A DNA stretch of 64,000 bases from Mucilaginibacter xinganensis (GCA_026225055.1 JAMFSA010000167.1:1-64000); one strand, 5' to 3'. Positions 25,880 through 35,581 are shown, numbered from the stretch's first letter. The notes: generated from the letters alone by a model not told the origin. A program made the numbers and translations.

Positions 25880-28333
25880 ATGCGCACTATTGTTCTCTCT
25901 TTGCTTTTTCTTGTACTTTCTATAAATGTATGGGCTCAAAATAATACTGCTAAAGGTAAAATTAGCGGTAAGGTTGTTGATGCAAGTAATAATACTCCTG
26001 TTGATTATGCCACTGTAAGCCTTTTTAAGGATGGCAGCGCTAACCCGTTCAACGGTATGAGTACCGATCCGAAAGGAAACTTCAGCTTAAACCATCTTGC
26101 CGATGGTACTTATAAGTTAACCATCGATTTTATCGGTTACCAGAAAAAAGTGGTTGACCATATTATTATCAGCGGCTCAAATACTATTGTGCTGGGCGAT
26201 GTAAAGCTGGCCCCGGTACAAACCCAGTTACAAGCTGTGGTTATTACGGCTAAAGCCCCGATAGTTGAGAATAAGATAGATAAGATGGTTTACAACGCGG
26301 CCAATGATGTAACCGCACAGGGCGGCGTTGCGTTGGATGTGTTAAAGAAAGTTCCGCAGGTGAGTGTTGATATTGATGGTAATGTGGAGCTGCAGGGTAA
26401 CTCAAACGTTAGGTTTTTAATAAACGGAAAGCCATCAAGTATTTTTGGCGCGAGTTTGGCCGATGCGCTGCAATCTATCCCAGCCAGCCAGATCAAGAGC
26501 ATTGAGGTAATCACCAGCCCAGGTGCAAAGTATGATGCATCAGGCACCGGCGGCATCATCAATATTATTTTAAAGGACAGCAATGTACAAGGTATAAACG
26601 GAAGTGTGAACCTTTCAGCAGGCTCGCGTTTAGAAAATGGCTCATTTAACCTGAATGCCAAGAAGGGGAATTTTGGTGTAAACGCCTATTTCAGCGGTAA
26701 TGAGCAATTAACTTCTACCACTAAAACCAGCACTAACCGTACCTCGGTTGATACCAATAAAAATGTAAGCCAACTGCTCCAAAACGGTACCAGCGCGTTT
26801 AAAAGGAGCGGGTACCAATCGGGTATCAGTTTTGACTGGAACATCACCAAAAAAGATGAGTTAACCGGTTCATTTGGTTATAACCATTTTGGTAATAATG
26901 GTAATGGCCCAACCAGCCAGTTGCAGGAAACTACTGATGCGCTTGGCGCTACAACAGTATACCTGCCAAGCCTGCGTAATTCAAGCAGTCGTTTCAGCGC
27001 TAATTCGTCTGATGTGAGCTTGAGCTATAAAAAGCTATTTGATAAAAAAGATGAGGAACTGGATGTGTTGGTTACATCGAGCTTTGGCAGCAACAGTAAT
27101 GATTTTTCGCAGGTACAAACTTACCAGGCCGGTGGCTATCCGGCATCGGGCCAAACGAGCAGTAACCCTGGTACAGACAGAGAAACCGATATCTCGGTAG
27201 ACTATACCAATCCGTTCAGCAAGAAATTTACGCTGGAAACAGGCGCAAAGGCGGTGATAGAAGATATCAGCAATAATATTGTGACCGACAGCCTTTTAAA
27301 CAATGGCAACTATGTAAACGATCCTGATCAAACCTATGGGTTCACTTATCACCGGGATATATTTGCGTACTATTTATCGGGCACATTTTCGCTGTTCAAT
27401 GATTTTATAAACGGGCATGCAGGTGTACGGTATGAGTATACCACCACTACTGCTGATTTCCCCGGCACAAGCATTCCCGACTACGGTACTTTAGCGCCAT
27501 CATTCACGCTACAGCATAAGCTTAATGAAACCGAGTCGATAAAATTCAGTTACAGCTATCGTATCCAACGCCCTGACTATGGCGATCTGAACCCTTTCTA
27601 TAACATTAGTGATCCGCATAATATCAGCACCGGTAATCCGGATCTGAAACCGGAGATCGGCCATAATTTTGAGTTGGGTTATAATAAGTCGTTTGATAAA
27701 GGGACTAATATTTATGTAGCCGCATTTTACAGGCATAATACCAATGATATTCAATCATTCACTACCTATTATTCTACGTTACCAATTAATGGCACTGATT
27801 ATTCAGATGTTTCGCTTACACAACGTTACAATATTGGCTCTGAAACGAATGAGGGTGTTAACTTATATGTTTCGGTACCGGTTACAGGCAAATTCAGCCT
27901 GCGCTCAAACATGTTTGTTGCCGACAGGATCTCAAACAACCCGGGCAGTCCGCAGGTAAGCGGGGCGATCTACAGGATAAACCTGAATGCATCCTATGAT
28001 TTCGGGCACAACTTTATTGCTGAAGTATTTGGTAATTACCGTTCATCACAAAGAACTATACAGGGCACCAGCCCCGGCTTCGGATTTTATAACCTGGCAG
28101 TACGTAAGCAATTCTTTAATAAAAATGCCAGCATAGGTTTAACAGCTGCTAATCCGTTTAACCGGTATGTGAGCCAAACAGCCACTACAACAGGTGCTAA
28201 CTTTACACAGGTATCAACCCGCGAAATCCCTTTACAATCTTTCGGTATCAGCCTGAATTACAAATTCGGCAAGTTAGAGTTCAAAAAGGATAAAGAAAAA
28301 GACAACCAGGACGTACCGCCGGAGGCTAATTAA
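25880..28333 (+). CDS. outer-membrane beta-barrel protein (TonB-receptor-like, OMP_b-brl_3 type)
   Basis: An 817-residue outer-membrane protein. The signal peptide ends at AQ (WAQ, residue ~20). A carboxypeptidase-regulatory-like domain follows at ~27-110 (GKISGKVVDASNNTPVDYAT). A plug-like segment comes next (VLKKVPQVSVDIDGNVELQG ... GGIINIILKD), then a long barrel with repeated aromatic-ended strands and YRIQRPDYGDLNPF, a hallmark of this family. The C-terminus has YKFGKLEFKKDKEKDNQ, and there is no classical TonB box. The transported or bound substrate is unknown. It is divergent from the two-component system, 208 bp apart, and overlaps the convergent phosphoesterase gene by 8 bp at the 3' end. 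Confidence 0.9.
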   Translation: MRTIVLSLLFLVLSINVWAQNNTAKGKISGKVVDASNNTPVDYATVSLFKDGSANPFNGMSTDPKGNFSLNHLADGTYKLTIDFIGYQKKVVDHIIISGSNTIVLGDVKLAPVQTQLQAVVITAKAPIVENKIDKMVYNAANDVTAQGGVALDVLKKVPQVSVDIDGNVELQGNSNVRFLINGKPSSIFGASLADALQSIPASQIKSIEVITSPGAKYDASGTGGIINIILKDSNVQGINGSVNLSAGSRLENGSFNLNAKKGNFGVNAYFSGNEQLTSTTKTSTNRTSVDTNKNVSQLLQNGTSAFKRSGYQSGISFDWNITKKDELTGSFGYNHFGNNGNGPTSQLQETTDALGATTVYLPSLRNSSSRFSANSSDVSLSYKKLFDKKDEELDVLVTSSFGSNSNDFSQVQTYQAGGYPASGQTSSNPGTDRETDISVDYTNPFSKKFTLETGAKAVIEDISNNIVTDSLLNNGNYVNDPDQTYGFTYHRDIFAYYLSGTFSLFNDFINGHAGVRYEYTTTTADFPGTSIPDYGTLAPSFTLQHKLNETESIKFSYSYRIQRPDYGDLNPFYNISDPHNISTGNPDLKPEIGHNFELGYNKSFDKGTNIYVAAFYRHNTNDIQSFTTYYSTLPINGTDYSDVSLTQRYNIGSETNEGVNLYVSVPVTGKFSLRSNMFVADRISNNPGSPQVSGAIYRINLNASYDFGHNFIAEVFGNYRSSQRTIQGTSPGFGFYNLAVRKQFFNKNASIGLTAANPFNRYVSQTATTTGANFTQVSTREIPLQSFGISLNYKFGKLEFKKDKEKDNQDVPPEAN

Positions 28334-29495
28334 CCTTTAGCGATACGGTAGCGCTTTTGCCAAAAACTATTTTCTGTGCCGGGTTTAATGGGTTTGTATT
28401 CCATAAACATTCTCTAACGGTAAGGACCTGGTTTTTGGCATCCAGCGAAATCAGCTGGAACGATTGCAGGGTTTCATTCTTGGCTGAATAAGCACCTTTC
28501 ATAGGTGAATCTACTCTGAATGTATTTAGTTTAATATTCTTGTCAGGGCCCTTGTAAACATAAAACTGGTTCCAGTTGCTGTTGCCATGAAAGTATGCTT
28601 TAATGTTTCGGTGTGCCTTCAGGAATTTTACAAAACCACGTTGTTCAATATTAGTGGCATCATCATCCTTTGATGCTACATTTCCTTCTTTATAATGTTC
28701 GGCCACCAGATTCTGAAATTTATTTTCGGCCGTCATGTTGTAAGGCGGCAGGGGATTGGTAAAGTGTTTGGATTCGCAGGTAGGCTGGTCGTGGGTAAAA
28801 ATAATTACCGGTGTGCTGGCTGCAACGGTATCCAGGTCTTTCTGCATCCAGATCCGCTCGGCTGAATCGGCCCAAAGGGTAATAAACATAAAATGTATAC
28901 CCTTGATGTTACGCGAGTAATTGATCTTATCCTTGGTAAAATCATAAGCCTCGTTGGTCATGGGTGTTTGCGGTTTCAGCATCAGGTTATAAATACCCAC
29001 CATTGATGTCGGGTCGGTTAAAGGCTCCAGGGGTTTTGGAAAGCCGATAGCATTTGAAATATCATGATTACCCGGTAATATTAATAATTGGGCTGGGTTA
29101 CCATCATGCCCGGTTACATGCAGGCTGCCCATGTAATCGGTTTTAAACTGCGCCCATGATGCCGCCGCGCTTTGTATAGGTGCTTCCATACGGTTGGCAA
29201 TATCGCCGCCTTCAACTACATAATCTATTCCTCCTGTTACCTTACCGGCGTTAATACCACCATCAGTGGGCAGTGTAAGGAAAGGCAGCGTGTTCATTTG
29301 TTTTACCATAGCAGCATTTACAAGATGCCCACTGACGGCTGTATCGCCCCTGAATTTGGCACGGGTGATACCATAATGCGCATCCGAAGTAAATATCATT
29401 TGCACAATTTGCCCCTGTGCCGCTTTAGGGCCCATTAAACAAACTGCCATAAAAACCAGAGCAGCGGTTATTATGCTGTTGAAGTAATTTTTCAT
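28326..29495 (-). CDS. secreted metallophosphoesterase
   Basis: A 389-residue protein with an N-terminal signal peptide (~residues 1-29, ending AQGQ). Calcineurin-like phosphoesterase motifs appear in order: SDAHYG (D and H ligands), GGDIANR, LPGNHDIS, and FTHDQP. The usual final GHxH is replaced by GNSN in FHGNSNWNQ, so one or two metal ligands would be Asn instead of His. The likely activity is hydrolysis of phosphate esters in the periplasm or outside the cell; the substrate is unknown. It is the last gene of a run with a beta-helix lipoprotein, an EEP-fold lipoprotein and a TonB receptor. Confidence 0.88.
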   Translation of the reverse strand: MKNYFNSIITAALVFMAVCLMGPKAAQGQIVQMIFTSDAHYGITRAKFRGDTAVSGHLVNAAMVKQMNTLPFLTLPTDGGINAGKVTGGIDYVVEGGDIANRMEAPIQSAAASWAQFKTDYMGSLHVTGHDGNPAQLLILPGNHDISNAIGFPKPLEPLTDPTSMVGIYNLMLKPQTPMTNEAYDFTKDKINYSRNIKGIHFMFITLWADSAERIWMQKDLDTVAASTPVIIFTHDQPTCESKHFTNPLPPYNMTAENKFQNLVAEHYKEGNVASKDDDATNIEQRGFVKFLKAHRNIKAYFHGNSNWNQFYVYKGPDKNIKLNTFRVDSPMKGAYSAKNETLQSFQLISLDAKNQVLTVRECLWNTNPLNPAQKIVFGKSATVSLKVN

Positions 29496-29551
29496 ATAGG
29501 GTATTATTTATAAAGCTAAATAATTGCGGTTAAGCTGTATATAAGTTTTGA

Positions 29552-30745
29552 TCAGTTCTTTTCAACCGGATCGGCAATGCTGTATGCATTTCTGTTTGCC
29601 TTAACCAGTAACTTAATAGTAACAGGATATTTGTTTGAAAATTGAAATAACGCGTTAATAACCGCAGCCGGGGCCGATGTGTTTACCTGTGGCGTGGCGC
29701 TGTTTATATCAACACCTATGCGGTGGCCATCGTTACCAATGGTTTTATAGGAGTTGGGCACATAGGTAATGTAATTGCTGCCTTTCGCCAACCATGGCGA
29801 AATAAAAATATGATCGTACCAGGATTTTGCGCCGCCGCTTGTACCGCATGCGTTTGGTACACTTGCCAGCGACCTGGTGCTTGTTGTCAGTTCTGAAGCA
29901 TAAGATCCTGCATTATCTTCCCACTCTGCCGGGTATTTTACGGTTTGATCTGGGTAGAAAGGAGGGTCGCTCATGCGTTTTGTAGAATCAGTTGAAGTAA
30001 TGATACTCTGGTACCCGGCCTCGTAACTATTGGCGGTATTAAAATCGCCCATGTTAATGAGGTTAGGGAAATAGGCAAACTTAGTGCGCAGGTCGGTCAT
30101 GTAGGTAGATACCTGCATATCGCGGGTAGTACTTGGCGTGCCCGATTGGGTATGGTTCACTACAACATATAAATAAGTAGTATCGTGCGTAATAGCCAGG
30201 TTTGGATCGTTATAGTATAGTTTGTAAAGGTCGAAATCGGTAATGTAGGGGTACAGATTTTCTGTTTTTACATAGGTTAACTTCTGTTTATTATAAAACA
30301 GCACAGACATGTTACTACCATCAGCCGTGTTGGTAGGTGTTGCATAGGCATAGCGGCCGGGGAATACAGTATTAAGCACACTGTCGGTAATATTATCAGC
30401 CAGGTTAACCGGTAAGCCCGATGAAAGTGCGAAGGCAGTCATCTTTTCACAGCTCATCAGATCAGGATGGGTGTATTGAATAATTGTTCTGAAATAACCG
30501 TTTAATGTTGTTGTGGTGCCCTGGCAATCATCGCCATAGCTTAATACATTATAAGCCATTACGTTTAGGGTATCGGTTTTATCAACCGTATTTGCCAGTG
30601 GCGGGCCGGGAGTGGTTGTTACCGGCGGAGGGGTTACCGTAGTGGTCGTATCAGTTTTGGTAACCGGCTTGGTTACAGTCGACTTTGAGCAGGCCGCTAC
30701 CAGGAATATTCCGGCTGTTAAAACGGTTAATAATTTTGCTTTCAT
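29552..30745 (-). CDS. endonuclease/exonuclease/phosphatase-family lipoprotein
   Basis: A 397-residue protein with a lipoprotein signal (lipobox LVAAC, C19) and a Thr/Pro-rich linker (TDTTTTVTPPPVTTTPGPP) that tethers it to the membrane. The EEP fold shows NVMAYNVLSYGDD, VVNHTQSGT, NMGDFNTANS and a C-terminal WYDHIFISPW with GNDGHR. These supply the N, E/D, DxN and H residues of the DNase I-like active site. The substrate could be nucleic acid, phosphodiesters or phospholipid head groups; the sequence does not decide. Neighbours include a metallophosphoesterase and a TonB receptor. Confidence 0.85.
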   Translation of the reverse strand: MKAKLLTVLTAGIFLVAACSKSTVTKPVTKTDTTTTVTPPPVTTTPGPPLANTVDKTDTLNVMAYNVLSYGDDCQGTTTTLNGYFRTIIQYTHPDLMSCEKMTAFALSSGLPVNLADNITDSVLNTVFPGRYAYATPTNTADGSNMSVLFYNKQKLTYVKTENLYPYITDFDLYKLYYNDPNLAITHDTTYLYVVVNHTQSGTPSTTRDMQVSTYMTDLRTKFAYFPNLINMGDFNTANSYEAGYQSIITSTDSTKRMSDPPFYPDQTVKYPAEWEDNAGSYASELTTSTRSLASVPNACGTSGGAKSWYDHIFISPWLAKGSNYITYVPNSYKTIGNDGHRIGVDINSATPQVNTSAPAAVINALFQFSNKYPVTIKLLVKANRNAYSIADPVEKN

Positions 30746-30781
30746 TCAGTTATTCGGGGTATGCTTTAGGGGATTTAATAA

Positions 30782-30814
30782 ATAAGGGCAGTTGCATTAC
30801 GCAACTGCCCTTAT
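30782..30814 (-). terminator. perfect 14-bp hairpin after the beta-helix lipoprotein gene
   Basis: ATAAGGGCAGTTGC and its exact reverse complement GCAACTGCCCTTAT flank a 5-base loop. On the minus strand it lies 17 bp after the beta-helix gene and is followed by an interrupted T tract (TTATTTATTAAAT), which fits an intrinsic terminator. As it stands inside a run of four same-strand genes, it could reduce expression of the two phosphoesterase genes. Confidence 0.7.
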
Positions 30815-30830
30815 GCCATATTTTTAAATT

Positions 30831-32285
30831 TTAGTGTTGGTTACCTGTACCATTTAATTGGTAGCAGCCCATATCCTGGCCTGGAGGCGTTATACCGCTT
30901 GAGCCAAATGTTGGGTTTACAGGGATGTTTACAGTTATAGGGGCAAATGCTGTAGTTGTGCCTTTACCGGCAGCTGGTGAACCAGCTTGCAGGTGGAAGT
31001 TGTAGCTATCAACTGAAGCCTGTGTGATCCAGAAGCCAGCAGGTGCAGGTAGCGGGTAGTTAACAAACATAGGGTTGTTTTTACCTACTAATGAACTGCC
31101 GTCATAAACTTCGCCAAAGGTATAAGCACCCGGCAAAACACTCTGAAGGAAAGTAACCATGTTTGGTATATCAGTAGCTTCAGGATGTGTAACAACCGGT
31201 TGTGCTACGCTTGTAGGTACAAACTGATCGGCCATAGCTGTGTTATCAGCATAATGGAAGTTATAACCATAGGCAGTTTTAGGGAATAGTAATGAAGTGC
31301 TGGCAGTGGTATCGGCTAAATAAACCTTTGCACCACCCGGGCCACCTGCAATACGTACACCAAAGTTACAATCAACTATAAGGTTATTGTAAACCAATGC
31401 CCTTGAGTTATTCTCAATTTCAACAGAACCGCTTCTTGCGCCATAAACGCCTGTGTTTCTGAAACCATCATTCACATAAGTATTGTTGTACATAGTAAAC
31501 TGACATGGGCCTGCAGTTGTACCATCGCTTGCGGTTTTTGTACCGTTGGTTGCACCACCAATAATTAAGTTGTATGCCATGTTACCAACAGAGCTGCCTT
31601 TAGCGTTAAAGCCATCACCGCCTGTACTTCCCGATTTTTCTACAGTGTTTCTCATGATGTTGAAGGTACCGCCATAAAAGCGTGTAATATCATCAGGGGT
31701 ACCATAGATCCATGAATCTTCAAGGATAAATAAGCCGTTAGGGTTTTCAAAATATAAGATGAACTGGGCACCAGCCTTTAAACCTGCTGTTGTTGGGAAA
31801 GGAAGGGTTTTAATGGCAGCACCACCAAAATCAAGGTGAGTGTATTTAATTACAACCAATTTGGCAGAAGCACTGCTGTAAATACCACCCCAGCCACCGT
31901 TGTATGCCGAATCCTGGCCTACTGTTGATGCGCCTGTAGTTTTAGTCCTGCGTGGGTCGGTAATTGTTATTGGGTCAGCTTTTGAGCCTAAGCTGATGAA
32001 TATACCGTTATTGATGATGTTTGCTCCATTTGTCATGTTAAGCTTTACACCTTGCTGTATTAAAAGGGTATCACCTGCATTAATGGTAATATCGCCGCCA
32101 ATGGTATAAGTTTGGTTAGCAAGCATGGTGCCTTTATAAGTACCTGCAGGCAATGTGCCTGAGTTTGGAATAGCCTTGCCTATTTGAACCAATGGTATGG
32201 ATACCACTGCCTTATCACTGCTTTTGCTGCATGAAGCAAGCGCAAAAAGCGACAGGCATAAAGAAATTAATTGTAGTTTTTTCAT
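30831..32285 (-). CDS. lipoprotein with parallel beta-helix-like repeats
   Basis: A 484-residue lipoprotein (lipobox LASC, C19). After a short linker, residues ~65-360 show repeated short strands with small and Asn/Gly residues typical of a right-handed parallel beta-helix: ITINAGDTLLIQQGVKLNMT, GTFNIMRNTVEKSG, QFTMYNNTYVNDG and SRALVYNNLIVDCNFGVRIA. No catalytic motif of a polysaccharide lyase or hydrolase could be recognised. It probably acts on the cell surface as a binding protein or adhesin, or as a partner of the TonB receptor whose gene lies 56 bp upstream. The function is unknown. Confidence 0.75.
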   Translation of the reverse strand: MKKLQLISLCLSLFALASCSKSSDKAVVSIPLVQIGKAIPNSGTLPAGTYKGTMLANQTYTIGGDITINAGDTLLIQQGVKLNMTNGANIINNGIFISLGSKADPITITDPRRTKTTGASTVGQDSAYNGGWGGIYSSASAKLVVIKYTHLDFGGAAIKTLPFPTTAGLKAGAQFILYFENPNGLFILEDSWIYGTPDDITRFYGGTFNIMRNTVEKSGSTGGDGFNAKGSSVGNMAYNLIIGGATNGTKTASDGTTAGPCQFTMYNNTYVNDGFRNTGVYGARSGSVEIENNSRALVYNNLIVDCNFGVRIAGGPGGAKVYLADTTASTSLLFPKTAYGYNFHYADNTAMADQFVPTSVAQPVVTHPEATDIPNMVTFLQSVLPGAYTFGEVYDGSSLVGKNNPMFVNYPLPAPAGFWITQASVDSYNFHLQAGSPAAGKGTTTAFAPITVNIPVNPTFGSSGITPPGQDMGCYQLNGTGNQH

Positions 32286-32341
32286 GGGGGTTTAATTTTT
32301 AATTATTGATTTTATTGTTTTTATATTTATGTACTTGATGA

Positions 32342-35233
32342 TTAAAATTTATACTTAACCCCTAAATTATACCGGGCGTAAAACTGGTCGTATTCAACAG
32401 TGGTATAATTAGGGCTTTCCTGATGCGGGTATTTTAGCAATCCGCTATAATCAGTAGCATTGTTTTGCTTTAAAAACAATTGGTAGGGCGTGTTTAAAAG
32501 GTTATTGGCTTTTACATACACTATAAAGTGCTTGCCAATTTGTTTCTGGGCCGAAAAATCGAGATAGGTGGATGCTTTTTCCCATGTATCAAGATCATAG
32601 TATTCTGATACCGACGATATTCTTTCACCCGTGTAGGCTAATGATAACTGAGCGTCTATGCCATTTTTTTGATCCTTATATAATAAAGAGAAGTTACCAA
32701 TGTTAGCTGCCTGGCCTTGAAGCGGGCGGGTTTGATCAATATTGGCCAGGTCTTCGTTTCCGATCTGTATTTTCTTTAAAGTGGTAATTTTCGAGTTGGT
32801 ATAGGTATAGTTAACTGATACGCCAACGTTTCCAAAAAACTTTTTGGCAACAAATTCTGCACCGAAGTTATGCGCGTTACCCAAATTCTCGGGGGTGTAT
32901 CCAAAGCCGTAATCTGTTTCACCCAATACTCTTTCTATCGGATTCATCAGATACTTGTAAAATCCTCCCGCCATAAATTCATCAAATACCCCGGGGAAAA
33001 ACTCATACCTTACATCATAATTATCTATTTTGGTATGTTGTAAATAAGGGTTACCTAATGATAGGTACTCGTCATCAATTGTTCCATCAGGGTAAGGCAC
33101 AAAATCATTAAAGGCGGGCCTTAATATTGATTTATAATAGGATGCCCTTAATGCCTGGTTATCTGTTATTGTATATTTTGCATTTATGCTGGGTAAATAA
33201 TCAACATAGGTAATGGTTGCTGTTTTACCGGGGAATGTTGCAGGCAGATCTGAAAAGTAGTATTCGTAGGTATGTTCTGCTCTTAACCCAAATACAACGT
33301 TCAATTTATCACTGGCAGCATAATCAAGCATTCCATACCCTGCATATATATTTTCGGTAAAAGTGTATACGCCGGCGTCAGCTTGCGATGAACCTTCAGA
33401 ATTTGAAGGATTGTTTGCAAACGTGAAAGTAGCGGCAGGAATTGTGGTATATAATTCCGCATTATCGGTACCAGGGATATAGGTATTGGGTAGGCTATAG
33501 GTATCGTTAAAGTTATCCCTTGTTTTATGCCTGTACATACCGCCTGCTGAGAATAAAGCCTTACGGCCAAAAATGGTGGTACTATAGTGCAGGTTTAAGT
33601 AAGGTGAAAGGTCCTTATCCGTATTATGAGTCCACTGCCTTGATTCATTACCAACAACTACCGGGCCGTTAATTATATCCGGGGTAACAAATACTGAACT
33701 GCCCGGTGAATTTGGATTAGGTTCGTTTTTGCCATTGGCTATATCCGGGCTTGTTTGGTATGATGTTTTAAATTCAGCTATATCAGGCAGGTTATGCTTG
33801 GCTTGAGAATTAGCTATTGTCCAGTCAAATGAAAAGCTTTTGGTTATTTTATGCTTTCCCTTCAATGTTATATTGTAGATGTTCTGCAGGTCGCTGCGGG
33901 TTTCAGTTAAATTGTCAACACCATTGGTGGCATCATAGCCCTGATAAGAATAACCACCATATGTGGAGGTTTCGGTTTGGCGAACCCGGTATTGATCTAA
34001 TTGCAGATAGGTTGCGAATAAGTTGATAGAATTATTATCATCAAACTTGTAATCAATTGAGGCGATAGTACCTATGCGCTTTAGCTGCGATGAGTACTGG
34101 CGATTGTTTGAGCTTTGAAAGGCAGTTTCCTGGTTAGGGGTTTGATCATTTGGAGATGTGCCAACAGTGTTAGATTGTACAGCGACAAAGCTGTTCTCGC
34201 CCTGGTAGGAGTTTTGATAGCTTCCTGAAAAGAGCACGCCAAGCTTACCATCTAAATACCGGTTGCCAATGGTTAGGCTTGCATTGCTGCTAAGTGGTGC
34301 ATTTGCCTTTTTAGTTACCAAATTTTGATAAGGGAAATCACTTATAGGTGCATTGGCGAAGGGTGGTAATGTTTCGCCAGGGGCTTTACTATTTACAGTG
34401 CTTCTGTCAAAACTAGCGAACGGCCTGTCGAAGAATATCTGACTGTAACCGGTACCAAAATCACCCTCAATTTTAAGCCTGTCTGGCGCGGTTTTCATCA
34501 CCAGGTTAACCACACCGCCTGAGGCATCGCCTTCCATATCGGGGGTAAGTGTTTTGTACACCTCAATAGATTGTACAAGGCTGGCCGGGAAAATATCCAA
34601 TGGTATATACCTGTTTTTGTTATCAGGACTTGGTATCTTAATTCCATTAATTAAAACGGTATTATATTGCTTATCCATACCGCGGATGATCACGTGCTGC
34701 GCATCGCCGGTATTGCTCCTGTCGATTGATATGCCCGATACCCGGCTAAGGGCGTTGGATACCAATACATCGGGCGATATGGCTATGGTATTTGCTGAAA
34801 CAACGTTAATAGTGTTCCGCGAATTTTTTTCATCGCTCCTTGCCGAGTGGTCGCTTTCCTTATTGGTATGCTCGCTAATGGTTACCTCGCTAAGTGCTGT
34901 TGAATTATCAACCATCGCTATATTTAGTACGACTGTTTTATCGCTGGTTACCTCAACCGTATAAACTTTAGTTGTTTTGTAGCCTACAAAACTTGCATGC
35001 AGCTTGTAAATGCCAGCAGGCACGTTTTTAAAGGTATAAACCCCATCAAGCTTAACCGTGGTGTTTGCCTTAAAGGTTTCATTCTCGATGTGAACAGTGG
35101 CGCCAACAAGGGTTTCGCTATTTTTAGCGTCAGAAATGTTTCCCTTAAGGATTTGTGCGGATGCCGAAAAATAAAAGCAGGTGAGTAAAAAGAGTAATAT
35201 TAAGCAGCGTTTAGTTTGTAGAAATATTTTCAT
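32342..35233 (-). CDS. TonB-dependent outer-membrane receptor
   Basis: A 963-residue receptor. A signal peptide (~1-26) precedes a carboxypeptidase-regulatory-like domain (ILKGNISDAKNSETLVGATV) at ~27-115. The plug domain (~140-250) contains VLVSNALSRVSGISIDRSNT, HVIIRGMDKQYNTVLINGIK and EGDASGGVVNLVMKT. The barrel ends in YARYNLGVKYKF, with a terminal aromatic residue as usual. It lacks the SusC signature and no SusD gene follows, so it is a classical receptor and not a Sus pair. Downstream genes encode phosphoesterases, so a phosphate-containing ligand is possible. Its upstream region holds two TGTTAACA boxes. Confidence 0.92.
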   Translation of the reverse strand: MKIFLQTKRCLILLFLLTCFYFSASAQILKGNISDAKNSETLVGATVHIENETFKANTTVKLDGVYTFKNVPAGIYKLHASFVGYKTTKVYTVEVTSDKTVVLNIAMVDNSTALSEVTISEHTNKESDHSARSDEKNSRNTINVVSANTIAISPDVLVSNALSRVSGISIDRSNTGDAQHVIIRGMDKQYNTVLINGIKIPSPDNKNRYIPLDIFPASLVQSIEVYKTLTPDMEGDASGGVVNLVMKTAPDRLKIEGDFGTGYSQIFFDRPFASFDRSTVNSKAPGETLPPFANAPISDFPYQNLVTKKANAPLSSNASLTIGNRYLDGKLGVLFSGSYQNSYQGENSFVAVQSNTVGTSPNDQTPNQETAFQSSNNRQYSSQLKRIGTIASIDYKFDDNNSINLFATYLQLDQYRVRQTETSTYGGYSYQGYDATNGVDNLTETRSDLQNIYNITLKGKHKITKSFSFDWTIANSQAKHNLPDIAEFKTSYQTSPDIANGKNEPNPNSPGSSVFVTPDIINGPVVVGNESRQWTHNTDKDLSPYLNLHYSTTIFGRKALFSAGGMYRHKTRDNFNDTYSLPNTYIPGTDNAELYTTIPAATFTFANNPSNSEGSSQADAGVYTFTENIYAGYGMLDYAASDKLNVVFGLRAEHTYEYYFSDLPATFPGKTATITYVDYLPSINAKYTITDNQALRASYYKSILRPAFNDFVPYPDGTIDDEYLSLGNPYLQHTKIDNYDVRYEFFPGVFDEFMAGGFYKYLMNPIERVLGETDYGFGYTPENLGNAHNFGAEFVAKKFFGNVGVSVNYTYTNSKITTLKKIQIGNEDLANIDQTRPLQGQAANIGNFSLLYKDQKNGIDAQLSLAYTGERISSVSEYYDLDTWEKASTYLDFSAQKQIGKHFIVYVKANNLLNTPYQLFLKQNNATDYSGLLKYPHQESPNYTTVEYDQFYARYNLGVKYKF

Positions 35234-35340
35234 GAACCAGGGGATTTTTAATGCAGATGATCGCCATCTTTTTGTTGATTTATCAGCAAAATCACCCTTT
35301 AATTCTGTGTGAATTCTGAATTTTACGCCAGATTTGGTTT

Positions 35341-35370
35341 TGTTAACACAATGATTTCTTTATGTTAACA
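35341..35370 (-). promoter_or_regulatory. paired TGTTAACA boxes, possible operator
   Basis: Two identical TGTTAACA octamers (each self-complementary) start 22 bp apart, at 35341 and 35363, about two helical turns. The intervening 11-mer starts TGATTTCT, so the stretch can also be read as three 11-bp units. PhoB-type regulators bind 11-bp-phased direct repeats, and the downstream genes include phosphoesterases. The assignment to any regulator is inference. Confidence 0.4.
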
Positions 35371-35519
35371 ATGGCGAAGAAACTCGATAAAAAACAGCGT
35401 CTATATTTACAATTACTTAACGTTAATTTTCCATTTCATGGAGAGGCAGATTGATAGAAAGAGATTTTTTATTGTTTGCGTTGAAATCTCAAAATTCTGA
35501 ATATCAGCATAAAAAACAA

Positions 35520-35547
35520 AAAGGCCATTCCTGCTGGAATGGCCTTT
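35520..35547 (-). terminator. intrinsic terminator of the sulfatase operon
   Basis: A perfect 12-bp stem, AAAGGCCATTCC and GGAATGGCCTTT, with a 4-base loop. On the minus strand it is followed by a T-rich run (TTGTTTTTTATG). It lies 35 bp after the last sulfatase gene, as expected for the end of a transcript. Confidence 0.88.
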
Positions 35548-35581
35548 TACATCGAACCTAAATAAGGATTTTAATAGTTTT

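Larger units (their letters stand above)
35234..35581. other. 348-bp intergenic region upstream of the TonB receptor
   Basis: No gene is visible here. It contains the 12-bp terminator hairpin of the sulfatase operon (35520-35547) and a pair of TGTTAACA boxes (35341-35348 and 35363-35370). The promoter of the TonB receptor operon must lie between those boxes and 35233, but no full TAnnTTTG match on the minus strand was found. Confidence 0.6.
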
